From positions 850,089 through 914,088 of the forward strand of contig NZ_CM001484.1 of assembly GCF_000243395.2 (NCBI RefSeq): DNA of 64,000 bases. The letters are read 5' to 3'. Origin of the DNA: Saccharomonospora glauca K62 (GTDB lineage: Bacteria; Actinomycetota; Actinomycetes; Mycobacteriales; Pseudonocardiaceae). Below are positions 52,612-64,000 of the stretch, in pieces. The first letter of the stretch is position 1. Every line of letters begins with the position of its first letter. The notes beneath the pieces are model-generated. The model searched no databases and had not been told where the DNA came from. It saw only the letters and a program-made list of their open reading frames with translations. Both the position numbers and the translations under genes were made by a program.

Positions 52612-53460
52612 TCAGCCGCCCAACTTCTCCTCGATCCACCTGACACCGAAGTCCACGACGTCGGCCGCCTCGAACAGGTGGCTGCGCGCGGCTCCCACGA
52701 GACCGCTACGGCCGAACCCGGCCTTCACCAACTCCGCGCCGATCACGCCGAACGGGTCCTCGCCCGCCGGCACGACGGAGGAGTAGTCGAAGGCCCCGTT
52801 CTCCGAGTCGATGTCGGAGAACCGTCGCCACACCCGCTGTCCGTCCACCTCGATGGGCATCTCGTAGGAGACGAAGATCTTGTTCGGGGCGTCGGCGATG
52901 GCCTCCGCGTGGTGCAGCAGCGTCAGGGTCTCCAGCGGCGCGCCGAGCAGCAGCACCCGACCTCCGGCCGCCACCAGCCGGGCGAGCGGACTGCCCGGAC
53001 CGTGCGGGTCGTCCCACGGGTGCTCGGCCGTCAGCTCCTCCGCACGCGCCCCCAATGCCGCAAAGCTCACGTCCGGATGCCTGCTGCGCACTGCGCCGGG
53101 CCGGCGACGCAGCACCTCCGGGAGGCGACCGTTGTCGTGATCGGACTCGCTGAGGTCGGGGTCGAAGGCGGGGTGTTCCGCCCGGACGCGCTCCCGCCAC
53201 GGTCGGGGCCAGGTGAGGAAGTCGTACGGCGGCGCGTCGTTCCAGCCGCAGGGGACCAGCAGGGTCCCTCGGGAACCGACCACGTCCAGCAGCGCGTTGA
53301 TGAGCGTGGTGGGTCCACCCGCGACGTAGCCGACGGCCGACAGGCGTGTGTGGAACATGACGGTGTCACCCTCCCGCAGCCCGAGGTCCGCGAGGTCGGC
53401 GGCGAGTCCGCTGCGCGTCACGGGACCACCGGAGCGGTGGAGCAGGGCGGATACGTCCAT
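52612..53460 (-). CDS. AAC(3)-family aminoglycoside N-acetyltransferase-like protein
   Basis: This 282-residue antibiotic_NAT-fold protein has the AAC(3) signatures HTRLSAVGYVAGGP, the SRHPDVSFAALG block with the catalytic His, and LLGAPLETLTLLHHAEAIA. It would acetylate the 3-amino group of aminoglycosides with acetyl-CoA, or a related amine; chromosomal copies in actinobacteria often have other substrates. The ATG at 53460 is the family start. It converges on ilvD and has no mobile-element neighbours, so resistance cannot be assumed. Confidence 0.88.
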   Translation of the reverse strand: MDVSALLHRSGGPVTRSGLAADLADLGLREGDTVMFHTRLSAVGYVAGGPTTLINALLDVVGSRGTLLVPCGWNDAPPYDFLTWPRPWRERVRAEHPAFDPDLSESDHDNGRLPEVLRRRPGAVRSRHPDVSFAALGARAEELTAEHPWDDPHGPGSPLARLVAAGGRVLLLGAPLETLTLLHHAEAIADAPNKIFVSYEMPIEVDGQRVWRRFSDIDSENGAFDYSSVVPAGEDPFGVIGAELVKAGFGRSGLVGAARSHLFEAADVVDFGVRWIEEKLGG

Positions 53461-53599
53461 GGTGCGGAGTGTAGGTGCCGCGGTCGCCCCGACCGGATGA
53501 ATTCGGTTCTCGGGCTCCGGACACGCGCTCGGACGGCCCGGTTCTGTCCGCCCCACCTGATAGTCAATTTCCACCACGGCACCACACAGGGGAGGAAAC

Positions 53600-53986
53600 A
53601 TGGTGAAGGCACTGGTGGCCACGTCGGCGACGCAGGGGTTCCGGGACAACGACTACCACTGGTGTGTCGAGGGGGAGTTGGTGTGGATCGCGCCGACGTG
53701 TGAGAAGGACCGTAACGATCCCGACGGCGGTTGTGGTTGCGGGCGCGGCTTCGCCGGCCTGTCGTCCCACCGCGCCACCACCACCGCGATGGTGCGCACC
53801 CTGCCCGGCATCACTCGCGAGGACTACATCATGGTGCTTCGGTCCAGTGTGGAGGAACAGGGCTACGACATCGCCGACGTGGAGGGGTTGGCCGACTCGC
53901 TGCTCGATCTGGTGGCGGACCTTCCCGACGGCGTCGTGTTGGAGCACCGGCTGGACTACGTGCAGGTCAGGCAGGGCGTTCCGTGA
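53600..53986 (+). CDS. DUF7715-like small protein
   Basis: This 128-residue protein has an N-terminal Cys-rich part (HWCVEGELVW, then a TCEKDRNDPDGGCGCGRGF stretch with four Cys) and a C-terminal helical half. The cysteines could bind a metal. GGGGAGGAAAC precedes the ATG. The family name is given from memory of similar actinobacterial proteins; the function is unknown. Its 3' end overlaps the decayed PPOX-type frame on the other strand. Confidence 0.75.
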   Translation: MVKALVATSATQGFRDNDYHWCVEGELVWIAPTCEKDRNDPDGGCGCGRGFAGLSSHRATTTAMVRTLPGITREDYIMVLRSSVEEQGYDIADVEGLADSLLDLVADLPDGVVLEHRLDYVQVRQGVP

Positions 53987-54235
53987 TCCCCGCCGTCGGG
54001 GCGGCCGTCGAACATGCGGAACATCGGCGCGATGCGTCCGTGGTACCGAAAGGTGCGCGGTGGTCGCGGTGCCGCTGCCGGTGCAGTCGGGATGGACGAC
54101 TCGGTGATCACCGAGGACGGCGAAGCTGCCCGCGAGGCCCTTCGGTGACACGGTGATGTCCTTCGTCGGGGTCGTGCCGACGAAGGACATCGGCTGGAAG
54201 AGCAGGAATTCCCGCATCCGGTCGTGCACCTTCAC
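53956..54235 (-). pseudogene. Truncated, frameshifted PPOX (pyridoxamine-phosphate oxidase-like) gene
   Basis: The N-terminus MKVHDRMREFLLFQPMSFVG and the block ITVSPKGLAGSFAVLGDHRV...TGSGTATTAHL match the PPOX-type flavoproteins whose relatives read VNVSPKG...FAVL...TGSG.ETIAHL. After TTAHL the family sequence continues one frame over (YHGRIAPMFRMFDG), so one extra base lies near 54050. The frame then ends at 53956, only about half of the usual length of about 180, with the 3' part replaced by the DUF7715-like gene. Confidence 0.72.
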
Positions 54236-54363
54236 GGGGCTCCTCCCAGCCGCCCGGTGAGCCTGTGGTGGGCCCGGACGTCGGTGGCCCGAGGCGACGC
54301 CTCCGGCGCTTCCCGAGGTTGTCGTGTCGCACGTGCGTTACGGTCGGCCGGGAGGTGCCGAGC

Positions 54364-55734
54364 ATGGTCGTGGGAATCCCCAGAATCGTCGTCGCGGCAC
54401 CGGGCACGGGGCACGGCAAGACGAGCGTGGCCACCGGATTGATGGCGGCGTTGCGTGCCCGAGGGACGGCGGTGTCCGGACACAAGGTCGGCCCCGACTT
54501 CATCGACCCCGGCTATCACGCGCTGGCCACGGGCCTGCCGCCACGCAATCTCGACCCCGTCCTGCAGGGGCCGGAGCGGGTCGCGCCGTTGCTGGCGCAC
54601 GGAGCCCGTTCGGCCGAGTTGGCCGTGATCGAGGGCGTCATGGGGATGTTCGACGGTGCGCTCGGTACCGGGGGTCGCGCGTCCACGGCACACGTCGCGA
54701 CACTGGTGTCGGCGCCCGTGGTCCTCGTGGTGGACGCGTGGACGGCCAGCCGCAGCATCGCCGCGACGGTGCTCGGGTTCGCCCGGTACGACCCCGACGT
54801 CCGGCTCGCCGGTGTGATCCTCAACCGCGTCAACGCGCGAGCGCACGAGGACGAGATCCGCGAGGCGCTGGAGCCCACGGGCATCCCGGTGCTGGGTGTC
54901 CTGCCGTACGACGAGTCGCTGCGGGCACCGGACCGGCACCTCGGGTTGGTGCCTGCGGGGGAACGGGGCGCCGGTGCCCGAGCCCTCGTGTCCGCGTTGG
55001 CCGCGTGGGTGGAGTCCGGAGTGGACCTCGATGCCGTCGTGCGGGTGGCGCGGTCGGCGCCGTCGTTGTCGACCGTGGCGTGGGAACCGGCCGAAGACAT
55101 GCCCGCCTCCCGGCGGCGCCGCGTGGTGGCGGCTGCCTCGGGGGCGGCGTTCACGTTCCGCTACACCGAGACGGTGGAGTTGCTCGACGCTGCGGGCATC
55201 GACGTGGTCGACCTCGACCCGTTGCGCGATGAGAAGCTGCCCGAAGGCTGCGCGGGCCTGTACTTCGGGGGCGGGTTCCCCGAGGTGCACGCTCGGGAGC
55301 TGGCGGACAACGCCGGGCTGCGGGCGAGCGTCGCCGACGCCGTGAGGGGTGGCATGCCGGTGGTGGCCGAGTGCGCGGGCCTGCTGTATTTGTGTCGCGA
55401 GCTCGACGGGGCTCCGATGGTCGGCGCGCTCGACGCGGTGGGACGGACCACCGGCGGGGGCGGCCTCGGCTACCGGGACGCTACCTCGCCCGGTGATTCG
55501 CTGCTGGCGGAGCGGGGACAGCGGGTGAGCGGACACGAGTTTCACCGCACGGTGGTCGAGCCGCGTCACGGGGATACTCCGGCGTGGGAGTGGGACGGCC
55601 GGGCGGAGGGCTTCGCGTCACCGAGCCTGCATGCCTCCTATCTGCACCTCCATTGGGCGGGCCACCCGGAGGTGGCGCGTCGCTTCGCGACGGCCGTGCA
55701 CAACTGGCCCGCAAACGCCGTGTCCGCAGGTTAG
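54364..55734 (+). CDS. cobB: Cobyrinate a,c-diamide synthase
   Basis: This 456-residue amidotransferase of the cobalamin pathway amidates the a and c side chains of cobyrinate using ATP and glutamine. The N-terminal P-loop reads PGTGHGKTS and is followed by KVGPDFIDPGYH; the C-terminal glutaminase has the nucleophile Cys in VAECAGLLYL and a late His in LHASYLHLHW. GGGAGGTG lies before the ATG. The last four codons and the TAG stop are formed by the first unit of repeat array 4, so the native C-terminus has been altered. The cobS-cobT-cobU genes run toward it from the other side. Confidence 0.95.
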   Translation: MVVGIPRIVVAAPGTGHGKTSVATGLMAALRARGTAVSGHKVGPDFIDPGYHALATGLPPRNLDPVLQGPERVAPLLAHGARSAELAVIEGVMGMFDGALGTGGRASTAHVATLVSAPVVLVVDAWTASRSIAATVLGFARYDPDVRLAGVILNRVNARAHEDEIREALEPTGIPVLGVLPYDESLRAPDRHLGLVPAGERGAGARALVSALAAWVESGVDLDAVVRVARSAPSLSTVAWEPAEDMPASRRRRVVAAASGAAFTFRYTETVELLDAAGIDVVDLDPLRDEKLPEGCAGLYFGGGFPEVHARELADNAGLRASVADAVRGGMPVVAECAGLLYLCRELDGAPMVGALDAVGRTTGGGGLGYRDATSPGDSLLAERGQRVSGHEFHRTVVEPRHGDTPAWEWDGRAEGFASPSLHASYLHLHWAGHPEVARRFATAVHNWPANAVSAG

Positions 55735-56040
55735 GGACGAGTGTCCGCAGTCTGTGTGCTTGTGTCCGCAGGTTGTGTGCGGGTGTTTGCAGCCTGTGTA
55801 CCTGTGTCCGCGGGTTGGGGACGGGTGTTCGCACTTCTCGTACGGAGGTTTGGAGGTCTAGGGAGCGTGTCCGCGCCGGAGGTCGCGGACACGCGTGCGG
55901 GAAGTGCGGACACGCGTGCGGGAAGTGCGGACACGCGTGCGGGAAGTGCGGACACGCGTGCGGGAAGTGCGGACACGCGTGCGGGAAGTGCGGACACGCG
56001 TGCGGGAAGTGCGGACACGCGTGCGGGAAGTGCGGGAGGT
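55720..56040. repeat. GTGTCCGCA repeat array 4 (long head-to-head)
   Basis: About seven 21-bp units run rightward (55720, 55741, 55762, 55783, 55804, 55825; the seventh at 55846 is decayed), all different in the last 11 bases. They meet a palindromic centre GTGTCCGCG-N8-CGCGGACAC (55867-55892). Six identical reversed units GCGTGCGGGAAGTGCGGACAC-like (55893 to 56018) and a partial seventh follow. The left arm begins inside cobB and supplies its stop codon; the right arm ends 6 bases from the cobS stop. The identity of the right arm suggests recent slippage expansion. Confidence 0.93.
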
Positions 56041-56045
56041 GGGGG

Positions 56046-56819
56046 TTAGGCGGCGGAGAGGGTCGCCAGGACCACCACCGTGGTGAGTTCGACGCAGGCG
56101 CCGAGGACGTCTCCCGTGATTCCTCCGAACCGGCGGATGGCGCGCGCGAGCAACGCCCCCGCGCAGGCCCAGCCGAGGAGAAGCGCCACGGGGCCGTGCC
56201 ACCACGCGAAGCCCGGCACCGCGGCGGCGGCGAGGAGACCTGTCGCGACCAGAGTCGCAGCCGCCCGCGGCGGTACGGTGCCCGCGACCGCCGCGCCGAG
56301 CCCCTCGGGGCGGGCCGAGGGCACCGCCCGCACACAGCACAGCGGCAGCACCGCGCGGCCCGCGAGCACCGCCGTGGCCACGGCGGCCACCCCCGTCCCC
56401 GACGCCACGGCGGCCGCGAGAGCCGCCACCTGCCCGAGTAGGACGAGCACCAGGGTGACGACCCCACTCGGGCCCACGTCGCCGCGCCGCATCACCTCCA
56501 GCGCCCGCTTCCGGTCGTAGGAGGCGGCGAGACCGTCGGCGACGTCGCCCAGCCCGTCGAGGTGCAGACCACGGCTGCCGAGCGCCACCGCGCCGATCGC
56601 GGCGACGGCCGTCACCGACGTGGGCAACCCGAAGCCCGTTCCGGCGAGGACGACCAGCGCCGCCACCACCGCCAGCGGAAGCGAGGCGAGTGGAGCGAGC
56701 ACCATCGCCGTCCCCGCCACCCGGCGGTCCACCACCGACGGCGCGGGGACGGGCAACACCGTCAACGTGCCCACCGACATCAACATGCCGTCCCGCAGGA
56801 CGGAGCGCCGCCGACTCAC
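56046..56819 (-). CDS. cobS: Adenosylcobinamide-GDP ribazoletransferase
   Basis: This 257-residue integral membrane enzyme joins adenosylcobinamide-GDP and alpha-ribazole, the last step of cobalamin assembly. It has the family block [35 protein letters not shown] (cited by its ends LHLDGLGD and KRALEVM) with the Mg-binding acids, and about six hydrophobic segments. The GTG start overlaps the cobT stop as GTGA. The order cobU-cobT-cobS is one operon. Its stop lies 6 bases from repeat array 4. Confidence 0.93.
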   Translation of the reverse strand: MSRRRSVLRDGMLMSVGTLTVLPVPAPSVVDRRVAGTAMVLAPLASLPLAVVAALVVLAGTGFGLPTSVTAVAAIGAVALGSRGLHLDGLGDVADGLAASYDRKRALEVMRRGDVGPSGVVTLVLVLLGQVAALAAAVASGTGVAAVATAVLAGRAVLPLCCVRAVPSARPEGLGAAVAGTVPPRAAATLVATGLLAAAAVPGFAWWHGPVALLLGWACAGALLARAIRRFGGITGDVLGACVELTTVVVLATLSAA

Positions 56820-57875
56820 GAGAGTTCGGCGAGGGTGCTCATGTCGGCGATCACCGTCCTGGCCGCACGGAGCACGGGCACGGCTTGGATCGCGCCGCTG
56901 CCCTCGCCCAGGCGCAGCCCCAGATCGAGGATCGGTTTCAGGCCGAGCGAGGCGAGCGCGAGCCGCTGCGCCGGTTCGGTCGAGGCATGCCCGGCCAGCC
57001 ACCACCGCGGGGCGTCCGGGGCGAGGTCGCGGGCCACGAGCGCCGCGGCACACGAGAAGACCCCGTCGAGCTCCACCGGCGTCGATCCGCACGGCCGCCT
57101 GCACCAGGAACCCGGCGGTCGCCGCGGCGCAGGCGCTGCCGAGCGCGGTGAGCCGATCGAACGGGGCACCGACCCGGCTCCCGGCGCGGCGCAAGGCCCG
57201 GTCGACCGTCGTCACCTTGTGGGCACGTCCCGACTCGTCGATCCCGGTCCCGGTGCCCACGACCTCGTGCGCGGGTAGGCCGAGCGACGCCCCGACCAGG
57301 GCGGCGGCCACCGTGCTGTTCCCGATGCCCATGTCTCCGGGGACGAGCACGTCCGCGCCGGCGTCGATCTCCTCGTCGGCCACGGTACGGCCCACCGAGA
57401 AGGCCTTCTCGGCCTCGCCCGGCGACAGCGCGTCCTCCACGTCGATCGAACCGGAACCACGCCTCACCTTGTGGGCGACGACTTCTTCGGGCACGTCGTC
57501 GAGATCGGCGTCCACGGCGATGTCCAGCGCGCGGACCCGCGCGCCGACCTCCCGCGCGAGCACGGTGACGCCGCTAGTGCCCGCGCAGAAGACGCGCACC
57601 ATCGCCGCCGTGATCTCCCTGGGATACGCCGACACGCCCGGCGCCGTCCTCGACACGCCGTGGTCACCCGCGAACACCACGACGCGCACGTCGTCCAGCG
57701 GACGTGGCGGGACCGTGCCGTGGGCGCCGCACAGCCACGCGGCGAGCTCCTCAAGCCTGCCGAGCGAGCCGACAGGTTTGACCAGCTCGTCGAGCCGCCG
57801 CCGGGCCCGGCGTTCCGCCGTCGCGTCGGGCAGCGGAACGGGAACGGGGAACGTCGCTTTCGCAACCGCCTTCAC
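56816..57875 (-). pseudogene. cobT: Nicotinate-nucleotide-dimethylbenzimidazole phosphoribosyltransferase, frameshifted
   Basis: Both halves of CobT are present but in different frames. From GTG 57875 the frame reads normally through VVFAGDHGVS, GDMGIGNST and [21 protein letters not shown]. At about 57086 the family sequence jumps one frame to [17 protein letters not shown]...[13 protein letters not shown]...LRLGEGSGA and ends at 56816. Removing one base near 57086 restores a full protein of about 352 residues that activates dimethylbenzimidazole. The start overlaps cobU and the end overlaps cobS, so the operon geometry is intact. A sequencing error, a recent mutation or a recoding event are all possible. 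Confidence 0.85.
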
Positions 57876-58498
57876 AGGCGCACCACCCGCCCGGCGACGA
57901 TGAGCCGCACCGAGTCGGAGCCCGCCGCGACGGCGGTGTTGAGGGCACCCAGGACGTCTCGGAACACGCGGCCCGCGTGGGTGGCCGGGACGACGCCCGA
58001 GCCCACCTCGTTGCTGACTGCCACGGCGGGGACCTTGGTGGAGTGCCAGGCGTCGACGAAGTCCTGCAACCGCTCGTCCACCGCGCGCTGCCAGCCGTTG
58101 CGCTGTTCCCACGCGCCCACCTCGTCGAGCACCCTGGTCAGCCAGGTGCCGAGGCAGTCCACGAGCACGGGCGCGGTCGTGGTCCGGAGCACGTGGGCGA
58201 TGTCCATGGTCTCGACGGTGCGCCAGTGAGCGGGTCGTCTGGCGCGGTGAGCCGCCACCCTCGCCGCCCACTCGGGGTCGTCGCCGGTGGGAGGCGCGCT
58301 TCCCGCCACGTAGACCACGTACCGGTATCGTGACATGAGCTGCTCGGCGTGGCGGGACTTGCCGGATCGGACCCCACCCAGAACGAGCGTGCGCGGCCCG
58401 CCACGGGCACGGCGGCCGTACCTGCGTAGGAGCAGGGCGCCTGCCTCCAGCCGTTCGGCCACGAACTCGGTGACCCGCCGCCTCGGATCAATCATCAT
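57872..58498 (-). CDS. cobU: Adenosylcobinamide kinase/guanylyltransferase
   Basis: This 208-residue bifunctional enzyme of the cobinamide salvage/assembly pathway has the P-loop GGVRSGKSRHAE, the segment ETMDIAHVL, VDCLGTWLT and SNEVGSGVVP, all CobU hallmarks. It phosphorylates adenosylcobinamide and adds GMP. About 35 extra N-terminal residues precede the P-loop, so an internal start is possible, but none has a good ribosome site. It is the first gene of cobU-cobT-cobS; the stop overlaps the cobT start as GTGA. Confidence 0.92.
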   Translation of the reverse strand: MMIDPRRRVTEFVAERLEAGALLLRRYGRRARGGPRTLVLGGVRSGKSRHAEQLMSRYRYVVYVAGSAPPTGDDPEWAARVAAHRARRPAHWRTVETMDIAHVLRTTTAPVLVDCLGTWLTRVLDEVGAWEQRNGWQRAVDERLQDFVDAWHSTKVPAVAVSNEVGSGVVPATHAGRVFRDVLGALNTAVAAGSDSVRLIVAGRVVRL

Positions 58499-58597
58499 GG
58501 TGGGTCATTCTTGTCCACAACGGGGCTCTCGCGCTGCGGTCGCGGGCGATACGGGGCGATCGTGTCGTTCACCTCGCTCGCCCGCGACCGTTGCTTC

Positions 58598-60049
58598 TCA
58601 CGCGATGGGACGGTCGGTGGGGGCAATGGGCGCCGGCAGCACGTCGCGTCCGGTGAGGTAGGCGTCGACCCCGGCCGCGGCCGAACGGCCCTCCGCGATC
58701 GCCCACACGATGAGCGACTGGCCCCGGCCCATGTCACCGGCGACGAACACCTTGTCCACGCTCGTGGCGAACGACGCGTCGCGAGCGACGTTGCCTCGGG
58801 CGTCCAGCTCGACGCCGAGCTGCTCCAGCAGCCCTTCCCGCTGCGGGCCGACGAACCCCAGCGCGAGCAGCGCGAGCTGGGCGGGAAGTTCCCGCTCGGT
58901 GCCCTCCACGGGGACGAACCGGCCGTCCTCGCGCCGCACCTCCACCAGCTTCAGCGCCCGCAGCTTGCCCTCGTCGTCGGCGAGGAACTCCTGCGTGTTC
59001 ACCGAGTAGAGACGCTCACCGCCCTCCTCGTGGGCCGAGGACACCCGGTAGATCATCGGGTAGGTCGGCCACGGGTGCGCCTCCGAGCGAGACAGCGGCG
59101 GCTTCGGCATGATCTCCAACTGCGTCACCGAGCGCGCGCCCTGCCGGTGAGCGGTGCCGACGCAGTCGGCGCCCGTGTCACCACCGCCGATCACCACCAC
59201 GTCCTTGCCCGCCGCGTCGATGGGTGAGGACGTCAGCGCGCCGGAGGCGACGCGGTTGGCGAACGGCAGGTACTCCATCGCCTGGTGCACGCCGGGCAGC
59301 TCTCGTCCCGGTATCGGCAGGTCCCGAGCCGCCGTCGCCCCACCGGCCAGGACCACCGCGTCGTGGTTCGCGAGCAGCTCGTCGGCGGAGAGGTCCACAC
59401 CGACATTCACGCCGGTGCGGAACTCCGTGCCCTCCGCCCGCATCTGTTCCAGCCGGCGGTCGAGCCGGAACTTCTCCATCTTGAACTCGGGGATGCCGTA
59501 GCGCAGCAGCCCGCCGATGGCGTCGGCCCGCTCGTACACCACGACGTCGTGACCGGCGCGGGTCAACTGCTGGGCCGCCGCCAGTCCGGACGGACCGGAG
59601 CCCACCACGGCGACTCGCTTGCCCGTCTTCGTCCTCGGCGGTTGCGGGGTGATCCACCCCTCGTCCCACGCGCGGTCGACGATCGAGATCTCGACACGCT
59701 TGATCGTCACCGGATCGTCGTTGATCCCCAGCACGCACGCCGCCTCGCACGGCGCCGGGCACAACACCCCGGTGAACTCGGGGAAGTTGTTCGTGGCGTG
59801 CAGGCGCTCGATGGCGTCCCGCCAGTCGTCACGCCACGTCAGCGTGTTCCATTCCGGGATCAGATTGCCCAGCGGGCAGCCCTGGTGACAGAACGGGATG
59901 CCACAGTCCATGCAGCGTCCGGCCTGCTTGGTGAGCTTCGAGGCCTCGAACTCCTCGTAGACCTCCCGCCAGTCGCGAATGCGGACGTCCACGGGACGGG
60001 AGCGAGGTACCTCGCGTCGGGTGGTCAGAAAGCCCTTGGGATCAGCCAT
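58598..60049 (-). CDS. gltD: Glutamate synthase small subunit
   Basis: This 483-residue subunit supplies electrons from NADPH to the large subunit. N-terminal cysteines CMDCGIPFCHQGC and CPAPCEAAC bind two [4Fe-4S] clusters; VVGSGPSGLAAAQQL binds FAD and VIGGGDTGADCVG binds NADPH; the end reads VFVAGDMGRGQSLIVWAI. GGAGGTGG precedes the ATG at 60049. It follows gltB with a 71-base gap whose ends carry a 19-base duplication. Confidence 0.97.
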   Translation of the reverse strand: MADPKGFLTTRREVPRSRPVDVRIRDWREVYEEFEASKLTKQAGRCMDCGIPFCHQGCPLGNLIPEWNTLTWRDDWRDAIERLHATNNFPEFTGVLCPAPCEAACVLGINDDPVTIKRVEISIVDRAWDEGWITPQPPRTKTGKRVAVVGSGPSGLAAAQQLTRAGHDVVVYERADAIGGLLRYGIPEFKMEKFRLDRRLEQMRAEGTEFRTGVNVGVDLSADELLANHDAVVLAGGATAARDLPIPGRELPGVHQAMEYLPFANRVASGALTSSPIDAAGKDVVVIGGGDTGADCVGTAHRQGARSVTQLEIMPKPPLSRSEAHPWPTYPMIYRVSSAHEEGGERLYSVNTQEFLADDEGKLRALKLVEVRREDGRFVPVEGTERELPAQLALLALGFVGPQREGLLEQLGVELDARGNVARDASFATSVDKVFVAGDMGRGQSLIVWAIAEGRSAAAGVDAYLTGRDVLPAPIAPTDRPIA

Positions 60050-60120
60050 TGGCCACCTCCTGTGTCCTGCGGGGCACCCGCACCCGGTCGGCGGCCATGG
60101 CCGGGTAAAGGTAACCATTC

Positions 60121-60139
<19 letters not shown>
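60042..60139. repeat. 19-base direct repeat at the gltB-gltD junction
   Basis: TCAGCCATTGGCCACCTCC occurs at 60042-60060 (gltD ribosome site and start) and at 60121-60139 (last codons and stop of gltB). The 60 bases between the copies match neither gene. The layout is that of a duplicated junction with an insert. Confidence 0.85.

Positions 60140-64000
<3,861 letters not shown>

Noticed and set aside
52612-53460. AAC(3) gene as acquired aminoglycoside resistance
   Set aside because: Composition matches its neighbours, no mobile element is near, and many actinobacteria carry chromosomal family members with other substrates.
54236-54363. Cobalamin riboswitch before cobB
   Set aside because: The 128 bases upstream show no B12-box-like segment and are too short for the full aptamer together with a normal leader.
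55720-56040. Tandem repeats resembling a CRISPR array
   Set aside because: Units are directly adjacent at 21 bp with no unique spacers, they reverse direction at a centre, and no cas genes are present.
55741-56340. Open frames encoding Val-Arg-Thr or His-Ala-Cys-Pro repeats across the array
   Set aside because: They arise only because the unit length is a multiple of three; none has a ribosome site or a family match.

Overview
The window is about 70% GC DNA from a filamentous-type actinobacterium. A WhiB protein, GTG starts, 4-base ATGA/GTGA gene overlaps, DUF3040, a DUF664 (mycothiol-type DinB) remnant, a DinB2-type polymerase IV and a 10-methyl fatty acid locus fit the Pseudonocardiaceae (Saccharomonospora, Amycolatopsis and relatives). 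The genus is an inference from gene content only. No rRNA, tRNA, transposase or CRISPR array was seen.

Region 1 (1-13.4 kb) is an unusual biosynthetic cluster on the + strand, with genes mostly overlapping: a TPP-dependent acetolactate-synthase-like enzyme (cut by the left edge), a stand-alone adenylating ligase, a short ketosynthase, a family 2 glycosyltransferase, an MFS exporter, an FkbH-like HAD/GNAT protein, an R2-like di-metal oxidase, a condensation-domain-like protein, then a UDP-xylose pair (UDP-glucuronate decarboxylase and UDP-glucose dehydrogenase). A methyltransferase converges on it. No carrier protein is visible. Region 2 (13.7-22.2 kb) is housekeeping: whiB-like, RNase Z, DinB2-type Pol IV, the topoisomerase IV pair and an RluA-family pseudouridine synthase. 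Region 3 (22.3-30.1 kb) handles carbohydrates. A secreted PQQ-type sugar dehydrogenase and LamG protein lie behind a LacI-type palindrome. A SorC-family regulator is divergent from a polyol dehydrogenase and a sugar ABC transporter that lacks its ATPase; matching palindromes flank the divergent promoters.

Region 4 (30.2-36 kb) has a lipoprotein, a universal stress protein, membrane proteins, an AI-2E family transporter, DUF3040, purC and a DUF574-type methyltransferase. Region 5 (36-39.8 kb) is a compact three-gene diterpenoid operon: DxDD class II cyclase, cytochrome P450 and UbiA-family protein. Region 6 (39.9-47.3 kb) has a secreted neutral ceramidase, the tmsA/tmsB-type pair for 10-methyl (tuberculostearic) fatty acids, three tiny genes each behind a SigB/SigF-like promoter, and a type II NADH dehydrogenase.

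Region 7 (47.4-64 kb) has a decayed DUF664 gene, a GreA-like factor, Tex, ilvD, an AAC(3)-family acetyltransferase, a decayed PPOX-family gene, cobalamin genes (cobB; cobS, a frameshifted cobT, cobU) and the glutamate synthase pair gltB (cut by the right edge) and gltD.

The most striking unexplained structure is a family of 21-bp repeats starting GTGTCCGCA. They form four arrays (22.2, 47.3, 47.9 and 55.7-56.0 kb), three of them clearly head-to-head around a short palindromic centre, and all lie at gene ends. One array supplies the stop codon of cobB. Four independent GTTT/GGTT-N14-16-GGGTA promoters in front of small stress-type genes suggest a general-stress sigma regulon.
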